DNA of 41,222 nucleotides from Gammaproteobacteria bacterium (lineage in GTDB: Bacteria > Pseudomonadota > Gammaproteobacteria > S012-40), in contig JAOUJM010000016.1 of assembly GCA_029883265.1 (NCBI GenBank), positions 1-41,222 of the forward strand, given 5' to 3'. Below the pieces are notes generated by a model. That model ran no database searches, was not told the origin of the DNA, and was given only the letters and a program-made list of their open reading frames with translations. Of this stretch, positions 1 through 9,608 are shown piece after piece; positions within the stretch are counted from its first letter, which is position 1, and each line of letters opens with the position of its first letter. Made by a program: the position numbers and the translations under genes.

Positions 1-7
1 AGCTCAT
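1..7 (-). CDS. possible start of the next gene (fragment)
   Basis: A minus-strand ATG lies at positions 5-7, nine bases past the stop of the receiver-membrane fusion protein gene, with an AGGG eight bases or so upstream. Only two codons are inside the window, so no product can be read. From the usual arrangement of efflux adaptor genes the expected neighbour is an RND or ABC transporter subunit, but this is a guess from family context. Confidence 0.25.
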
Positions 8-15
8 TCACTGCC

Positions 16-2487
16 CTAAGGGTTAATATCTACTTTGTCGCCTTCTTCCAACAAAACATTCTCAGGCAATAACAGGACTTCTTGTTTTTCTTGTAAACCT
101 TTGACAACTTCAATATGACTGTAATCTTCAATACCTGTGCTTACGCCAACGTAGTGAACTCTGTTGTTAATAGCCACAGCAACCATTTTTTGTCCATTAA
201 ATTCCTTGACTGCTTGATAAGGCAAAATCAAGGTATTTTCGCTGGAAGCTAGTCGTATTGTCGCATCAACCTGTTGACCTAAGCGGAGGTCCGGTGCGTC
301 TTTACTCAGACTCACATATACATTAATTTGATTATTTTGATTCTCTTGCCGTGTCGAAGAAGCAATGCGGGTAATAGTTTCTTCCCAGGTTTTACCGCCA
401 AAAGCGGCTGTGTGTATAGTGACGGGCTGGCCTATATTTAAAATAGAACTATCTACAGCATCAACTTTTAATTCGATTTCTCGTTGGCTCAAGTTAACCA
501 ATGTCAAAATCGGATCAGGTGGCGCAATCCATTGACCGGCTTGTGCCTGGGTTGTGGTAACTAAACCATCGAAAGGTGCAACAATCTTTAAACGCTCTTT
601 CATTAATTTAGCGGCTTTTAATTCTTCTTCAGCGACGCTTTGACGAGCACTTGCAGACTTCCATGCCGCTTCAGCGTCTTCAACACGTTGACGCGATACA
701 GCACCAATATTTAAGGCTTTTTGAAGACGTTCCATGGTTTTACTGGTTAGCGCCACATCTTCTTTGACACTCATTAACGCCGCTTGTGCGCGTTTAACAC
801 TACTTGAAACTTCACGTCCATCGAGTTTCGCCAGCACCTGGTCTTTTTTTACTTTTTCACCCTCTTTAACGGTTAATTCAGAAAGTTGGCCTGGGAAAAA
901 ACTAGTTACATCAATTTTTTTATTACTCGCTAACACACCGGTTAACGATAAGCTGCGGTGAATATCTCCTCGTTCGACTAGAGCTAAACGTACCGGTGTT
1001 CCCGAATCTGTTACAATCCATAAAACCAACACTGCTACAACCGCAATTACTAAACCAACAACCGCTGTTTTTGCTTGCAAAAAAGATGAAACATCAAAGG
1101 ATGTTTTAGCTCGAATTTTATTCTTGCTTGGTTTTTCATCTAGATTTTCCAACAAGGCTAATAGTGGATTTTCTTCCTCCATCGCTGTATTTTTAATCGC
1201 ACCAGCATTTTGAGCTTCAACGGTTCTATGTGGTGTTACAGGAATCACAGGTGTAGGTTCGACTGTAGCTTTTCGTGGTTCGGGTTTGGCTGCAGTTACT
1301 TCTTCTTTTGCATTAGATACATTATTTTCTTCTGGCTTCTCATATTCCACCGCCGGTGTAAAATCCATAGTGTCGAGACTGTCATCTTCAATGATGGTTG
1401 GCAAAATAGATGATTGGTGAGAATAAAACTTTTCATTTAAGTGATGCTCGACATCTTCAGGTTCGACTGGCGGAATAAGATCGAGTGGTGGGATTACGTC
1501 CTCATCATTCCAATCTACAATTGACTCTTTTTTATTGACGAATTCACTGGAATCCGGCATAGGCCGTCGACTAACCTCTTCAGTCAAAATTGGGATCAAA
1601 TGTTCATCCGTGAAACTACTCACATCGATTTCGGAAAAATTATCCTCTGCTGATAATATGGATTCGATTTCTTTATCGGTTTCATCGCTTGTTTCGAAAA
1701 CATGAGGATCGACTGGCAGTTCATTCGCTGTATCAACTTCTGAGATGGTCTCTGTCAACCAATCAGGTAATTCATCTTCTGCATCAAAGGATGTTTCTTC
1801 CACGGTTGTTTTTGATTGATTATTGAATTTATCCTGAATCTCGAATTCATTTTCATCAGATATACTTAACTCAGACGAATCTACTACATGTTCAATTGGT
1901 TCACTAGAAACTTCAATTTCAGTAGAAAAATCGTGACTTATTGAAGACTCAGGTAATTCTGTATCAGTGGTGTCTTCAATGTACGCTTCTTCTATTACAT
2001 CCTCGACCGCATCAGTATGTCCTTCGAGTTCACGTATGGAGGTATAGAGTGCTTCCGCATCCACTGGCTTGGTTAAGACACAGTTTGCGCCTGCTTCTGT
2101 TAATGCTTGATGGGTATCAACATTTTGATCACCCGTAATAACAATCACTGGAATTTTAGATTTTATAGGATGACCACTGTTGCGAATAATGCGAATAAGA
2201 TCATCCCCATTAACACCATCTTTATCAGTGATCATTAAATCAGTTATGATTAAGTCAAAATCTTGGTCGAGGATTGCTTCCAACGCCATATTTGCGTCAT
2301 CATAGTGACGCACATCATAGCCTTTTTGTACCAATAATTTCTTTGTGACGAAGGCAGCCGTACGGCTATCGTCGACATAACAAATCTGACGAAAACCTTG
2401 GCGTGGTTGAATTTGATGATGGCCCTTTTCTCCCTCGGGAACCAATATTCCTTTTTCAGCATCATATACTATTTTTACATGGGACAT
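16..2487 (-). CDS. receiver domain - TM - membrane fusion protein (HlyD/AcrA-type) chimera
   Basis: The 823-residue protein has three parts. Residues 33-155 form a CheY-like receiver domain with the full phosphorylation set: acidic pair D39/D40, phospho-acceptor D83, T118 and K140. Residues 156-460 are a low-complexity linker rich in Asp, Glu and Ser. One hydrophobic helix at about 473-492 follows a basic stretch (KNKIRAK). Residues 500-823 are an efflux-type periplasmic adaptor: a lipoyl-like half-motif near 530-555, a coiled-coil hairpin at about 560-630, the second lipoyl half (IVAPFDGLV, 635-643) and beta-barrel repeats. The predicted topology puts the receiver in the cytoplasm and the adaptor in the periplasm. 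A normal adaptor is about 350-400 residues and starts at the signal or TM segment, so the first 460 residues are an addition. The ribosome site is weak, but no better start keeps the receiver. The single unbroken frame argues against an assembly artefact. Confidence 0.88.
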   Translation of the reverse strand: MSHVKIVYDAEKGILVPEGEKGHHQIQPRQGFRQICYVDDSRTAAFVTKKLLVQKGYDVRHYDDANMALEAILDQDFDLIITDLMITDKDGVNGDDLIRIIRNSGHPIKSKIPVIVITGDQNVDTHQALTEAGANCVLTKPVDAEALYTSIRELEGHTDAVEDVIEEAYIEDTTDTELPESSISHDFSTEIEVSSEPIEHVVDSSELSISDENEFEIQDKFNNQSKTTVEETSFDAEDELPDWLTETISEVDTANELPVDPHVFETSDETDKEIESILSAEDNFSEIDVSSFTDEHLIPILTEEVSRRPMPDSSEFVNKKESIVDWNDEDVIPPLDLIPPVEPEDVEHHLNEKFYSHQSSILPTIIEDDSLDTMDFTPAVEYEKPEENNVSNAKEEVTAAKPEPRKATVEPTPVIPVTPHRTVEAQNAGAIKNTAMEEENPLLALLENLDEKPSKNKIRAKTSFDVSSFLQAKTAVVGLVIAVVAVLVLWIVTDSGTPVRLALVERGDIHRSLSLTGVLASNKKIDVTSFFPGQLSELTVKEGEKVKKDQVLAKLDGREVSSSVKRAQAALMSVKEDVALTSKTMERLQKALNIGAVSRQRVEDAEAAWKSASARQSVAEEELKAAKLMKERLKIVAPFDGLVTTTQAQAGQWIAPPDPILTLVNLSQREIELKVDAVDSSILNIGQPVTIHTAAFGGKTWEETITRIASSTRQENQNNQINVYVSLSKDAPDLRLGQQVDATIRLASSENTLILPYQAVKEFNGQKMVAVAINNRVHYVGVSTGIEDYSHIEVVKGLQEKQEVLLLPENVLLEEGDKVDINP

Positions 2488-2652
2488 TGGTGAGCGCTTC
2501 TATCCACAATCAGTGTCATTACTTGTTTTTTTAAAACCCCGTCCAGCTTGGACTAAGATTATAGCAAGCCCGGCCTCAAGCCCAGGCAACTTTTTATCGG
2601 CTTTAAAAATCAATACTTTATCTTAGTTGCGCTAGATTATGAATTGCTTAAC

Positions 2653-2705
2653 GTGACAAATTTTAAAGTTTAAGTTATTGTTTGCAAAGGACGATACTTT
2701 GTCAA
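2653..2705. promoter_or_regulatory. candidate divergent promoters
   Basis: The 249-base gap between the receiver-adaptor gene and the acyl-CoA ligase gene holds two overlapping sigma-70-like matches. On the plus strand GTGACA (2653-2658), a 17-base spacer and TATTGT (2676-2681) face the ligase. On the minus strand TTGACA (2700-2705), a 17-base spacer and AACAAT (2677-2682) face the adaptor gene. Both -10 boxes are only 4/6 matches, so these are candidates only. Confidence 0.3.
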
Positions 2706-2736
2706 ATTGAACTCACCGATCTAGGCTTCGAATACT

Positions 2737-4563
2737 ATGTCGCAACAATGGACTGAAGATATAATTTCACCCGATAGGGCTTCTTGTTTACATGCTTTAT
2801 TGCTAGAACGGGTCAAACGCACCCCCGACGCAATTGCTTACCGCTATTTTGATCGATTTCATCATAAATGGATGGATTTGAGTTGGTCTGAAGTTAATAA
2901 GCGCATCAAACTATGGAAAAAAGCCATGGAACAGGAAAACTTCAACAGCGGTGATCGTGTTGGGGTGATGATGCGAAACTGCCCTGAATGGATTATCTAT
3001 GAACATGCCGCTCTACGTCTTGGTTTAGTACTTGTACCGCTTTATCCCAATGACCGGCCCGACAATATTGCGCATATTGTCAATGAGGCCAACATAAAGT
3101 TAATGCTAATCGAGTCAATCGAACAGTGGAAACCACTCAATGACGCACAAAAAGAATTCGAAGCCACACCAAAATTGATTAGTATCGATCGAATTATAGG
3201 TAATAACACAAAATCCTACCCTGTGACTCTAGTATCAGATTGGCTGGCCGGCTTTAATGTTGATACTGATGAGCCTGCAACGAATTTTAAACAAAATGAT
3301 CCCGACTCTTTAGCAACAATCGTTTATACCTCAGGAACCACAGGCAAACCCAAGGGCGTCATGCTCTCACACCGAAATATTGTATTGAATGCAAATTATG
3401 GTATTAAAAGCGTTACGGTATTCCGAGAAGACTTGTTTTTATCCTTTTTGCCCCTGTCACACACCTTGGAACGTACAGTTGGCCTTTATATTCCCATGAT
3501 GGCTGGTGCAACTGTCGCCTTCGCACGATCAATACCCTTATTAGCCGAAGATTTAGTTCAGATCAAACCTACCGTCTTAATTTCGGTACCACGTATTTTT
3601 GAACGTGTTTATGCAAAAATTCAAACCCAATTACAAGAAAAAGCGATCGGCCGATTCTTGTTTAATTCTGCAGTGGCCAGCGGTTGGGCTGTTTTTGAAA
3701 ATAGTCAGGACCGAGAAAGCTCTGCTTTCAAACGCTTGTTTTGGCCTATTTTAAAAGCCTTGGTAGCGAAAAAAGTGTTAGCGAAATTAGGTGGCCGTTT
3801 ACGCTTTGCCATAAGTGGAGGTGCCCCCTTATCCACACCAATCGCAAAAACTTTTATCGGACTTGGTGTTAATATTCTCCAAGGATATGGCCTCACTGAA
3901 TCGAGCCCAGTCATCAGCGTCAATAAAATCAAAAAGAACTTTCCTGCAAGTATTGGTCTAGCATTGTGGGGCGTCGAAGTCAGAGTCTCTATTGACGATG
4001 AATTACAAAGCCGCGGACCTTGCGTCATGAGCGGTTACTGGAAAAACGAATCCGCCACTAAAGAAATGTTTACTGAAGATGGCTGGCTCAAAACTGGAGA
4101 CTTAGCACGTATTGACGAAAACGGTTTTATTTTTATCACTGGCCGGAAAAAAGAAATTATGGTCATGTCTAATGGTGAAAAAGTTCCACCAGTGGATATG
4201 GAGATGGCTATCACACTAGACTCTTTAGTTGAACAAGCCATGATCATCGGTGAAGGCAAACCGTTTTTATCCGCCATTGTTGTATTAAATCCTGATGAAT
4301 GGCGCAAATTTGCCGGCACCCAAAACATTAATCCCTACGATAAGTCCTCTTTGTCAGATAAACATGTTATTTCTGCTGTGTTAGAACGAATCGCGCAAAG
4401 TGTAAAAGAATTCCCAGGGTATGCACAAGTTCGTGTAGTAACACTCACACTTGACGCCTGGACAGATGAAAATGGCTTGTTAACCGCCTCATTAAAAATG
4501 AGACGTAACAAGTTAATGGAAAAATATGAAAATGAAATTACGAAAATGTATGCTGGCCATTAA
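2737..4563 (+). CDS. AMP-dependent long-chain acyl-CoA synthetase
   Basis: This 608-residue protein belongs to the ANL adenylate-forming superfamily, in the long-chain acyl-CoA ligase branch (FadD15/AasC-like). Such enzymes activate a fatty acid with ATP to acyl-AMP and transfer it to CoA, usually at the inner face of the membrane. The adenylate-binding signature YTSGTTGKPKGV lies at 197-208, GYGLTE at 383-388, the TGD aspartate motif at 453-455 and the GRKKEIM hinge at 469-475. A late lysine in TASLKMRR fits the catalytic A10 lysine. Length and motif spacing are normal for the family. The gene is alone on the plus strand between two minus-strand units and ends in a strong hairpin. The substrate chain length cannot be read from sequence. 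A plain acyl-AMP ligase role is possible. Confidence 0.93.
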   Translation: MSQQWTEDIISPDRASCLHALLLERVKRTPDAIAYRYFDRFHHKWMDLSWSEVNKRIKLWKKAMEQENFNSGDRVGVMMRNCPEWIIYEHAALRLGLVLVPLYPNDRPDNIAHIVNEANIKLMLIESIEQWKPLNDAQKEFEATPKLISIDRIIGNNTKSYPVTLVSDWLAGFNVDTDEPATNFKQNDPDSLATIVYTSGTTGKPKGVMLSHRNIVLNANYGIKSVTVFREDLFLSFLPLSHTLERTVGLYIPMMAGATVAFARSIPLLAEDLVQIKPTVLISVPRIFERVYAKIQTQLQEKAIGRFLFNSAVASGWAVFENSQDRESSAFKRLFWPILKALVAKKVLAKLGGRLRFAISGGAPLSTPIAKTFIGLGVNILQGYGLTESSPVISVNKIKKNFPASIGLALWGVEVRVSIDDELQSRGPCVMSGYWKNESATKEMFTEDGWLKTGDLARIDENGFIFITGRKKEIMVMSNGEKVPPVDMEMAITLDSLVEQAMIIGEGKPFLSAIVVLNPDEWRKFAGTQNINPYDKSSLSDKHVISAVLERIAQSVKEFPGYAQVRVVTLTLDAWTDENGLLTASLKMRRNKLMEKYENEITKMYAGH

Positions 4564-4580
4564 ATGTGGCCAGCGTTTTT
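4552..4580 (+). terminator. Rho-independent terminator of the acyl-CoA ligase gene
   Basis: An 8-base perfect inverted repeat, GCTGGCCA (4552-4559) and TGGCCAGC (4567-4574), encloses a 7-base loop that contains the ligase stop codon, and is followed by GTTTTT. The convergent greA gene ends inside the T tract, so the two genes share this short junction. Confidence 0.8.
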
Positions 4581-5055
4581 AAATGTAACGCACGCCGACG
4601 ATTTCAAATTCTTTGACACCATTCGGCAATTGGACTTCAACAATGTCACCTTCTTGTTTTCCAATCATTGCTCGCGCCAATGGAGCACCAACTGAAATTA
4701 AACTTTTTTTAATATCTGCTTCATCTTCACCCACGATTTGGTATGTCACTTCATCGCCACTTTCTTCATCAATTAAATCCACCGTGGTGCCAAACACAAT
4801 TTTGCCTCCAGCATTTAATTCTGTGACATCGATTATTTGAGCATTACTAAGCTTGCCTTCAATTTCCTGAATACGCCCTTCAATAAATCCCTGTTGTTCT
4901 TTGGCGGCATGGTATTCGGCATTTTCTTTTAGATCACCATGCGCACGAGCGTCAGCAATGGCTTGAATCACAACCGGACGTTTGACTGATTTTAACTCAT
5001 GCAATTCTTCGCGTAGTTGTTCAGCTCCGCGTTTGGTTAAGGGCACCTTATTCAT
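4579..5055 (-). CDS. greA: transcription elongation factor GreA
   Basis: At 158 residues this has the standard GreA length. GreA enters the RNA polymerase secondary channel and stimulates cleavage of backtracked transcripts. The N-terminal coiled coil (about 1-75) carries the typical [12 protein letters not shown] start and the [22 protein letters not shown] segment, which includes the tip acidic residues. The C-terminal FKBP-like domain ends with [13 protein letters not shown]. Its start overlaps the end of carB by 8 bases, which suggests translational coupling. The order carA-carB-greA is common in gammaproteobacteria. It probably shares the carA promoter. Confidence 0.98.
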   Translation of the reverse strand: MNKVPLTKRGAEQLREELHELKSVKRPVVIQAIADARAHGDLKENAEYHAAKEQQGFIEGRIQEIEGKLSNAQIIDVTELNAGGKIVFGTTVDLIDEESGDEVTYQIVGEDEADIKKSLISVGAPLARAMIGKQEGDIVEVQLPNGVKEFEIVGVRYI

Positions 5056-8000
5056 GTGCTAACTCCTCATGTAGACTTTGTAGACGACTGACTTCCTTCT
5101 CATTCAAATATTTTAAAGCTTCGCATGTAGCCATCGCGCCTGCAATGGTTGTGGTATAACAGACCTTATTTTGCAAGGCGGCTTTACGAATTTCTTTTGA
5201 ATCTTCGATTGCTTGTTTAGTTTGTGCGGTATTGATTACCAAGGTGATTTCCTCATTTTTCACCATATCGACAATGTGTGGACGACCTTCGTTGACCTTA
5301 TTCACCTTTTTGTTTTGAATTCCATTTTGGGTTAAAAGTTCAGACGTACCACGAGTAGCAACTAATTTGAATCCAAATTCTTGCAGCCGTTTAGCAACCG
5401 CTATAGCACGTGGTTTGTCGCCGTCTCGTACACTTAGAAATGCGGTACCAGCCGATGGCAGGCTTACACCGGCTGCCAATTGCGCTTTCGCAAAAGCCTC
5501 ACCAAAATCTCGACCCACACCCATGACTTCGCCTGTCGATTTCATTTCTGGACCCAAAATAGGATCCACTTGTGGAAATTTGACAAAAGGGAAAACGGCT
5601 TCTTTAACCGAATAATAAGGAGGAACAATTTCACTTGTTATTCCTTGCTCAAGTAGTGATTGTCCAACCATGCAACGAGCAGCAATTTTTGCCAATGGTT
5701 TGCCTATGGCTTTGGATACGAATGGTACTGTTCGCGAGGCACGTGGATTTACTTCAATAATATAAATATCTTCGCCTTTTACCGCGAATTGAGTATTCAT
5801 TAAACCGATAACACCAAGCTCTTTCGCCATCGCTATAACTTGATGTTTGATTTTTTCCTGCACTGACGCTGTTAACGTATACGGCGGAAGTGAGCATGCG
5901 GAATCGCCTGAGTGTACCCCAGCTTGTTCGATATGTTCCATAATGCCACCAATTAAAACATTTTCACCATCACTAATAGCATCAACATCGACTTCAACGG
6001 CATCATCTAAAAAACGATCGAGCAATACAGGAGAATCATTGGAAACTGAAACAGCTTCACGCATATAACGAGCGATATCACTTAAATCATAAACGATCTC
6101 CATGGCGCGCCCACCCAAAACATAAGAAGGTCGTACCACTAAAGGAAAACCAATTTCCTCAGCCATGGTTAATGCTTCTTCTTCGCTACGTGCGGTTTTA
6201 TTCGGAGGTTGCTTTAATTTAAGCTTTTCGATCATTTGTTGAAAACGTTCACGATCTTCGGCTTTATCAATGGCATCGGGTGAGGTACCGATAATAGGTA
6301 CGCCCTCTGCCTCTAATGCGCGCGCAAGTTTCAATGGCGTCTGCCCACCATAATGAACAATAACACCTTTTGGTTTTTCGATGCGTACGACTTCCAACAC
6401 ATCTTCCAATGTTAGTGGTTCGAAGTATAATCGATCAGAAGTATCATAATCAGTAGAAACCGTTTCAGGATTACAGTTTACCATAATGGTTTCATAACCA
6501 TCTTCACGCATTGCCAATGCTGCATGGACACAGCAATAATCAAATTCAATGCCCTGGCCTATCCGGTTAGGACCGCCTCCTAAAACCATTATTTTATCTT
6601 TATCGGTTGGCATTGATTCACATTCTTCATCATAAGAAGAATACATATATGCCGTACTGGTAGAGAATTCAGCCGCGCAGGAATCAACACGTTTATACAC
6701 GGGTACAATATTGTGTTGGTGACGATGACGACGAATTTCAGCATCATTGCAAGACAAAACGCTAGCCAAACGACGATCAGAAAAGCCTTTTCGTTTTAAG
6801 CGTCGCAATTCGCTATCGCCAATATCGGTAATGCGCTTACCGCGAATCCGCTCTTCATCATCGATCAAATCTTTTATTTGCACCAAAAACCAGGGATCAA
6901 TTTTGCTATAATTAAACACATCTTCAACAGAATAACCCGCACGAAATGCGTCACCGATATACCAAATACGTTCTGGCCCCGGTACAGCGATTTCATGGCG
7001 CAGCGTTTCTTTGATTTGTTCAGCATCCAAATTATTCAGATCTAATTTCTCGTCTAAACCATCATTGCCAGTTTCTAAACCACGTAAGGCTTTGTGAAAT
7101 GATTCCTGAAAATTACGTCCAATCGCCATCACTTCGCCAACCGATTTCATTTGTGTTGTAAGCACAGGCACCGCGTCAGGGAATTTTTCAAAGGTAAAAC
7201 GTGGGATTTTTGTGACTACATAGTCAATTGTCGGTTCGAAAGAAGCCGGTGTTGCTCCACCGGTTATGTCATTGCTTAGCTCATCCAAGGTATAGCCAAC
7301 CGCGAGTTTCGCCGCCACTTTTGCAATCGGAAAACCTGTAGCTTTCGAGGCCAGGGCCGACGACCGCGAAACTCGTGGATTCATTTCGATAACAATCATG
7401 CGTCCGTCGTCTGGATTTATGGCGAATTGCACGTTTGAGCCACCGGTATCGACACCAATTTCTCTCAAGACGGCGAGCGAGGCATCCCGCATGATTTGAA
7501 ATTCTTTATCGGTTAAGGTCTGCGCAGGTGCGACGGTGATTGAATCGCCTGTGTGCACACCCATTGGATCAAGATTCTCAATGGAGCAAACAATAATGCA
7601 ATTGTCTTTGTGGTCTCTCACCACTTCCATTTCATATTCTTTCCAACCTAAAACCGATTCTTCTATTAATAATTCTTTGGTGGGTGATAAATCCAATCCG
7701 CGGGTACAGATTTCATGAAATTCTTCTTTGTTATATGCGATCCCACCGCCACTACCACCCATGGTGAAAGACGGTCGAATAATGGCCGGAAAACCAATTT
7801 GAGCCTGCACTTGTTCTGCTTCTTCAATACTATGAGCAACCGCAGAATTAGGTGTAGACAAGTTAATTGTTTTCATTGCTTCGCGAAAACGTTCACGATC
7901 TTCCGCTTTATCGATGGCATCACGACTTGCGCCAATAAGCTCAACACCATGTGCTTCTAGTACTCCATGTTTAGCTAAATCCAACGCACAATTTAGCGCC

Positions 8001-8281
8001 GTTTGTCCGCCCATGGTAGGAAGCAAAGCATCGGGTTTTTCTTTAGCAATAATATTAGCAACCGTTTGCCATTCAATTGGCTCAATATAAGTTGCATCAG
8101 CCATTTCGGGGTCTGTCATTATCGTGGCAGGATTCGAGTTGATTAAAATAACCCGATAACCTTCTTCACGCAGTGCTTTACAGGCTTGAGCGCCGGAGTA
8201 ATCAAATTCACACGCTTGGCCAATCACGATTGGGCCTGCACCGATGATTAATATGCTTTTTAGATCATTACGTTTTGGCAT
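5048..8281 (-). CDS. carB: carbamoyl-phosphate synthase large subunit
   Basis: The 1077-residue CarB makes carbamoyl phosphate from bicarbonate, ammonia and two ATP, feeding arginine and pyrimidine synthesis. Two homologous ATP-grasp halves are visible, each opening with a glycine-rich [14 protein letters not shown] motif followed by GQ..EFDY, and a C-terminal methylglyoxal-synthase-like allosteric domain begins near FLSVRDGDK. The open frame extends 44 codons further upstream, into carA, but the start at MPKRND is chosen because it matches the family N-terminus and leaves a 16-base gap after carA. E. coli CarB is 1073 residues, so the length agrees. It works with CarA, which supplies ammonia from glutamine. 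Confidence 0.98.
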   Translation of the reverse strand: MPKRNDLKSILIIGAGPIVIGQACEFDYSGAQACKALREEGYRVILINSNPATIMTDPEMADATYIEPIEWQTVANIIAKEKPDALLPTMGGQTALNCALDLAKHGVLEAHGVELIGASRDAIDKAEDRERFREAMKTINLSTPNSAVAHSIEEAEQVQAQIGFPAIIRPSFTMGGSGGGIAYNKEEFHEICTRGLDLSPTKELLIEESVLGWKEYEMEVVRDHKDNCIIVCSIENLDPMGVHTGDSITVAPAQTLTDKEFQIMRDASLAVLREIGVDTGGSNVQFAINPDDGRMIVIEMNPRVSRSSALASKATGFPIAKVAAKLAVGYTLDELSNDITGGATPASFEPTIDYVVTKIPRFTFEKFPDAVPVLTTQMKSVGEVMAIGRNFQESFHKALRGLETGNDGLDEKLDLNNLDAEQIKETLRHEIAVPGPERIWYIGDAFRAGYSVEDVFNYSKIDPWFLVQIKDLIDDEERIRGKRITDIGDSELRRLKRKGFSDRRLASVLSCNDAEIRRHRHQHNIVPVYKRVDSCAAEFSTSTAYMYSSYDEECESMPTDKDKIMVLGGGPNRIGQGIEFDYCCVHAALAMREDGYETIMVNCNPETVSTDYDTSDRLYFEPLTLEDVLEVVRIEKPKGVIVHYGGQTPLKLARALEAEGVPIIGTSPDAIDKAEDRERFQQMIEKLKLKQPPNKTARSEEEALTMAEEIGFPLVVRPSYVLGGRAMEIVYDLSDIARYMREAVSVSNDSPVLLDRFLDDAVEVDVDAISDGENVLIGGIMEHIEQAGVHSGDSACSLPPYTLTASVQEKIKHQVIAMAKELGVIGLMNTQFAVKGEDIYIIEVNPRASRTVPFVSKAIGKPLAKIAARCMVGQSLLEQGITSEIVPPYYSVKEAVFPFVKFPQVDPILGPEMKSTGEVMGVGRDFGEAFAKAQLAAGVSLPSAGTAFLSVRDGDKPRAIAVAKRLQEFGFKLVATRGTSELLTQNGIQNKKVNKVNEGRPHIVDMVKNEEITLVINTAQTKQAIEDSKEIRKAALQNKVCYTTTIAGAMATCEALKYLNEKEVSRLQSLHEELAHE

Positions 8282-8297
8282 ATTTGTTAAACAAACC

Positions 8298-9431
8298 TCA
8301 ACTGGATTTATGTTGCTGAATAAGTGATGCAAACTTTGCAAATAAGGGCTCAATATCCCGAGGGCCGGGACTTGCTTCCGGGTGGCCTTGAAAACCAAAG
8401 GCTGGTCTATCATTCAATTCGATGCCTTGTAGCGTTCCATCAAATAAGGAGCGATGACTGGCTTTTACATTGGATGGCAAGGATTTCTCTTCGACTGCAA
8501 AACCGTGGTTCTGACTGGTAATCATCACTTCACCGGTGGCTAAATCCTGTACCGGATGATTGGCGCCATGATGACCGGTTTTCATTTTAAGTGTTTTAGC
8601 ACCACTGGCGAGCGCTAAAAGTTGATGCCCAAGACAAATGCCAAATAATGGAATTTTCTTTTCCAACAACGTTTTGATTGATGAAATCGCATAATCACAG
8701 GGTTCTGGATCACCAGGGCCGTTTGAAAGAAAAACGCCGTCTGGTTGCATAGCAAGAACCTCACTCACAGGTGTTTGTGCAGGAACGACTGTTACTTTGA
8801 TTCCTTGTTCGACTAATAGACGCAAAATATTTCGTTTAACACCAAAGTCATAGGCGACGACGTTGTATTTGTGCTCAGTTTTGCGTTGATAGCCATGCGG
8901 CAAAGACCAAATTCCATGATCCCACTCATAGCTCGCTTGCGTACTCACTTCCTTGGCCAGGTCTTTTCCTTGTAAGCCCGGAAACGCTTTTGCCAATGCA
9001 ATCCCTTTTTCTGCATTCAAATTGTCTCCGGTCATGATGCATCCGTTTTGCGCCCCTTTTTCCCGAAGCAAACGGGTTAGACGACGGGTATCGATATCAG
9101 CTATTGCCACCAGATTATTTTTTAGTAAATATTCGCTTAAACTCTGTTCAGAACGCCAATTACTATGCACTAGCGGAAGATCTCGAATAATTAATCCACT
9201 TGCCGCAATTGAGTTGGACTCTTCATCTTCGGAATTGACCCCTGTATTCCCAATGTGGGGATAGGTTAAGGTCACGATTTGTTGACTATATGAGGGATCG
9301 GTTAGAATTTCCTGATAACCCGTCATTGCCGTGTTAAACACAACTTCTCCGGTGGTTTGACCACTTGCGCCAATCGATTGACCGTAAAACAAACTTCCAT
9401 CAGCTAGAGCTAATATCGCGTCGTGATTCAA
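8298..9431 (-). CDS. carA: carbamoyl-phosphate synthase small subunit (glutamine amidotransferase)
   Basis: CarA hydrolyses glutamine and passes ammonia to CarB. The C-terminal class I glutamine amidotransferase domain has the nucleophile C266 in GICLGH and the H350/E352 pair in GHPEASPGP, numbered from the chosen start. The frame stays open to an ATG at 9476, but that ATG lies in the loop of a hairpin. I chose the TTG at 9431 because AGGAGG sits just upstream and the protein then starts near the family N-terminus (377 residues; E. coli 382). TTG initiation may limit its expression. A promoter and a terminator-like hairpin lie in the leader. carB follows after 16 bases. Confidence 0.95.
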   Translation of the reverse strand: MNHDAILALADGSLFYGQSIGASGQTTGEVVFNTAMTGYQEILTDPSYSQQIVTLTYPHIGNTGVNSEDEESNSIAASGLIIRDLPLVHSNWRSEQSLSEYLLKNNLVAIADIDTRRLTRLLREKGAQNGCIMTGDNLNAEKGIALAKAFPGLQGKDLAKEVSTQASYEWDHGIWSLPHGYQRKTEHKYNVVAYDFGVKRNILRLLVEQGIKVTVVPAQTPVSEVLAMQPDGVFLSNGPGDPEPCDYAISSIKTLLEKKIPLFGICLGHQLLALASGAKTLKMKTGHHGANHPVQDLATGEVMITSQNHGFAVEEKSLPSNVKASHRSLFDGTLQGIELNDRPAFGFQGHPEASPGPRDIEPLFAKFASLIQQHKSS

Positions 9432-9461
9432 TATGCCTCCTAAGAGCCTGTTTTTACTTAT

Positions 9462-9491
9462 AAAAACGGGAGGCACTGTAAATGCCCCCCG
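9462..9491 (-). terminator. terminator-like attenuator hairpin in the carA leader
   Basis: On the minus strand a 9-base stem (CGGGGGGCA with TGCCTCCCG, one G-U pair) and a 7-base loop are followed directly by TTTTTATAAG. It lies between the carA promoter and the TTG start, about 30 bases upstream of the start, so readthrough would be needed for carAB expression. It has the form of an intrinsic terminator used as an attenuator. The controlling signal (pyrimidine, arginine or other) is not visible. Confidence 0.6.
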
Positions 9492-9520
9492 CTTTGATTT
9501 AATTCATACTTAAGGTCGTG

Positions 9521-9549
9521 ATTTTACAAGCTTAAATGATAGCTGTCTA
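9521..9549 (-). promoter_or_regulatory. sigma-70 promoter for carAB-greA
   Basis: On the minus strand TAGACA (9544-9549, 5/6 match), a 17-base spacer and TAAAAT (9521-9526, 5/6 match) form a good sigma-70 promoter. Transcription would start near 9514 and give a leader of about 80 bases. The leader contains a two-codon ORF (ATG AAT TAA, just before the hairpin) and then the terminator-like stem. Confidence 0.5.
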
Positions 9550-9608
9550 TGTGGTAAGCGTGGATAAGCAAATATTTGTGCGGGTATTTTACGACGGTGT
9601 TTTTAACA

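Noticed and set aside
8282-8413. 44-codon N-terminal extension of carB
   Set aside because: It overlaps the end of carA and has no match to the CarB N-terminus; the start at 8281 fits family length.
9432-9476. ATG start for carA at 9476
   Set aside because: The codon is in the loop of the leader hairpin and lacks a ribosome site; the TTG at 9431 has AGGAGG just upstream.
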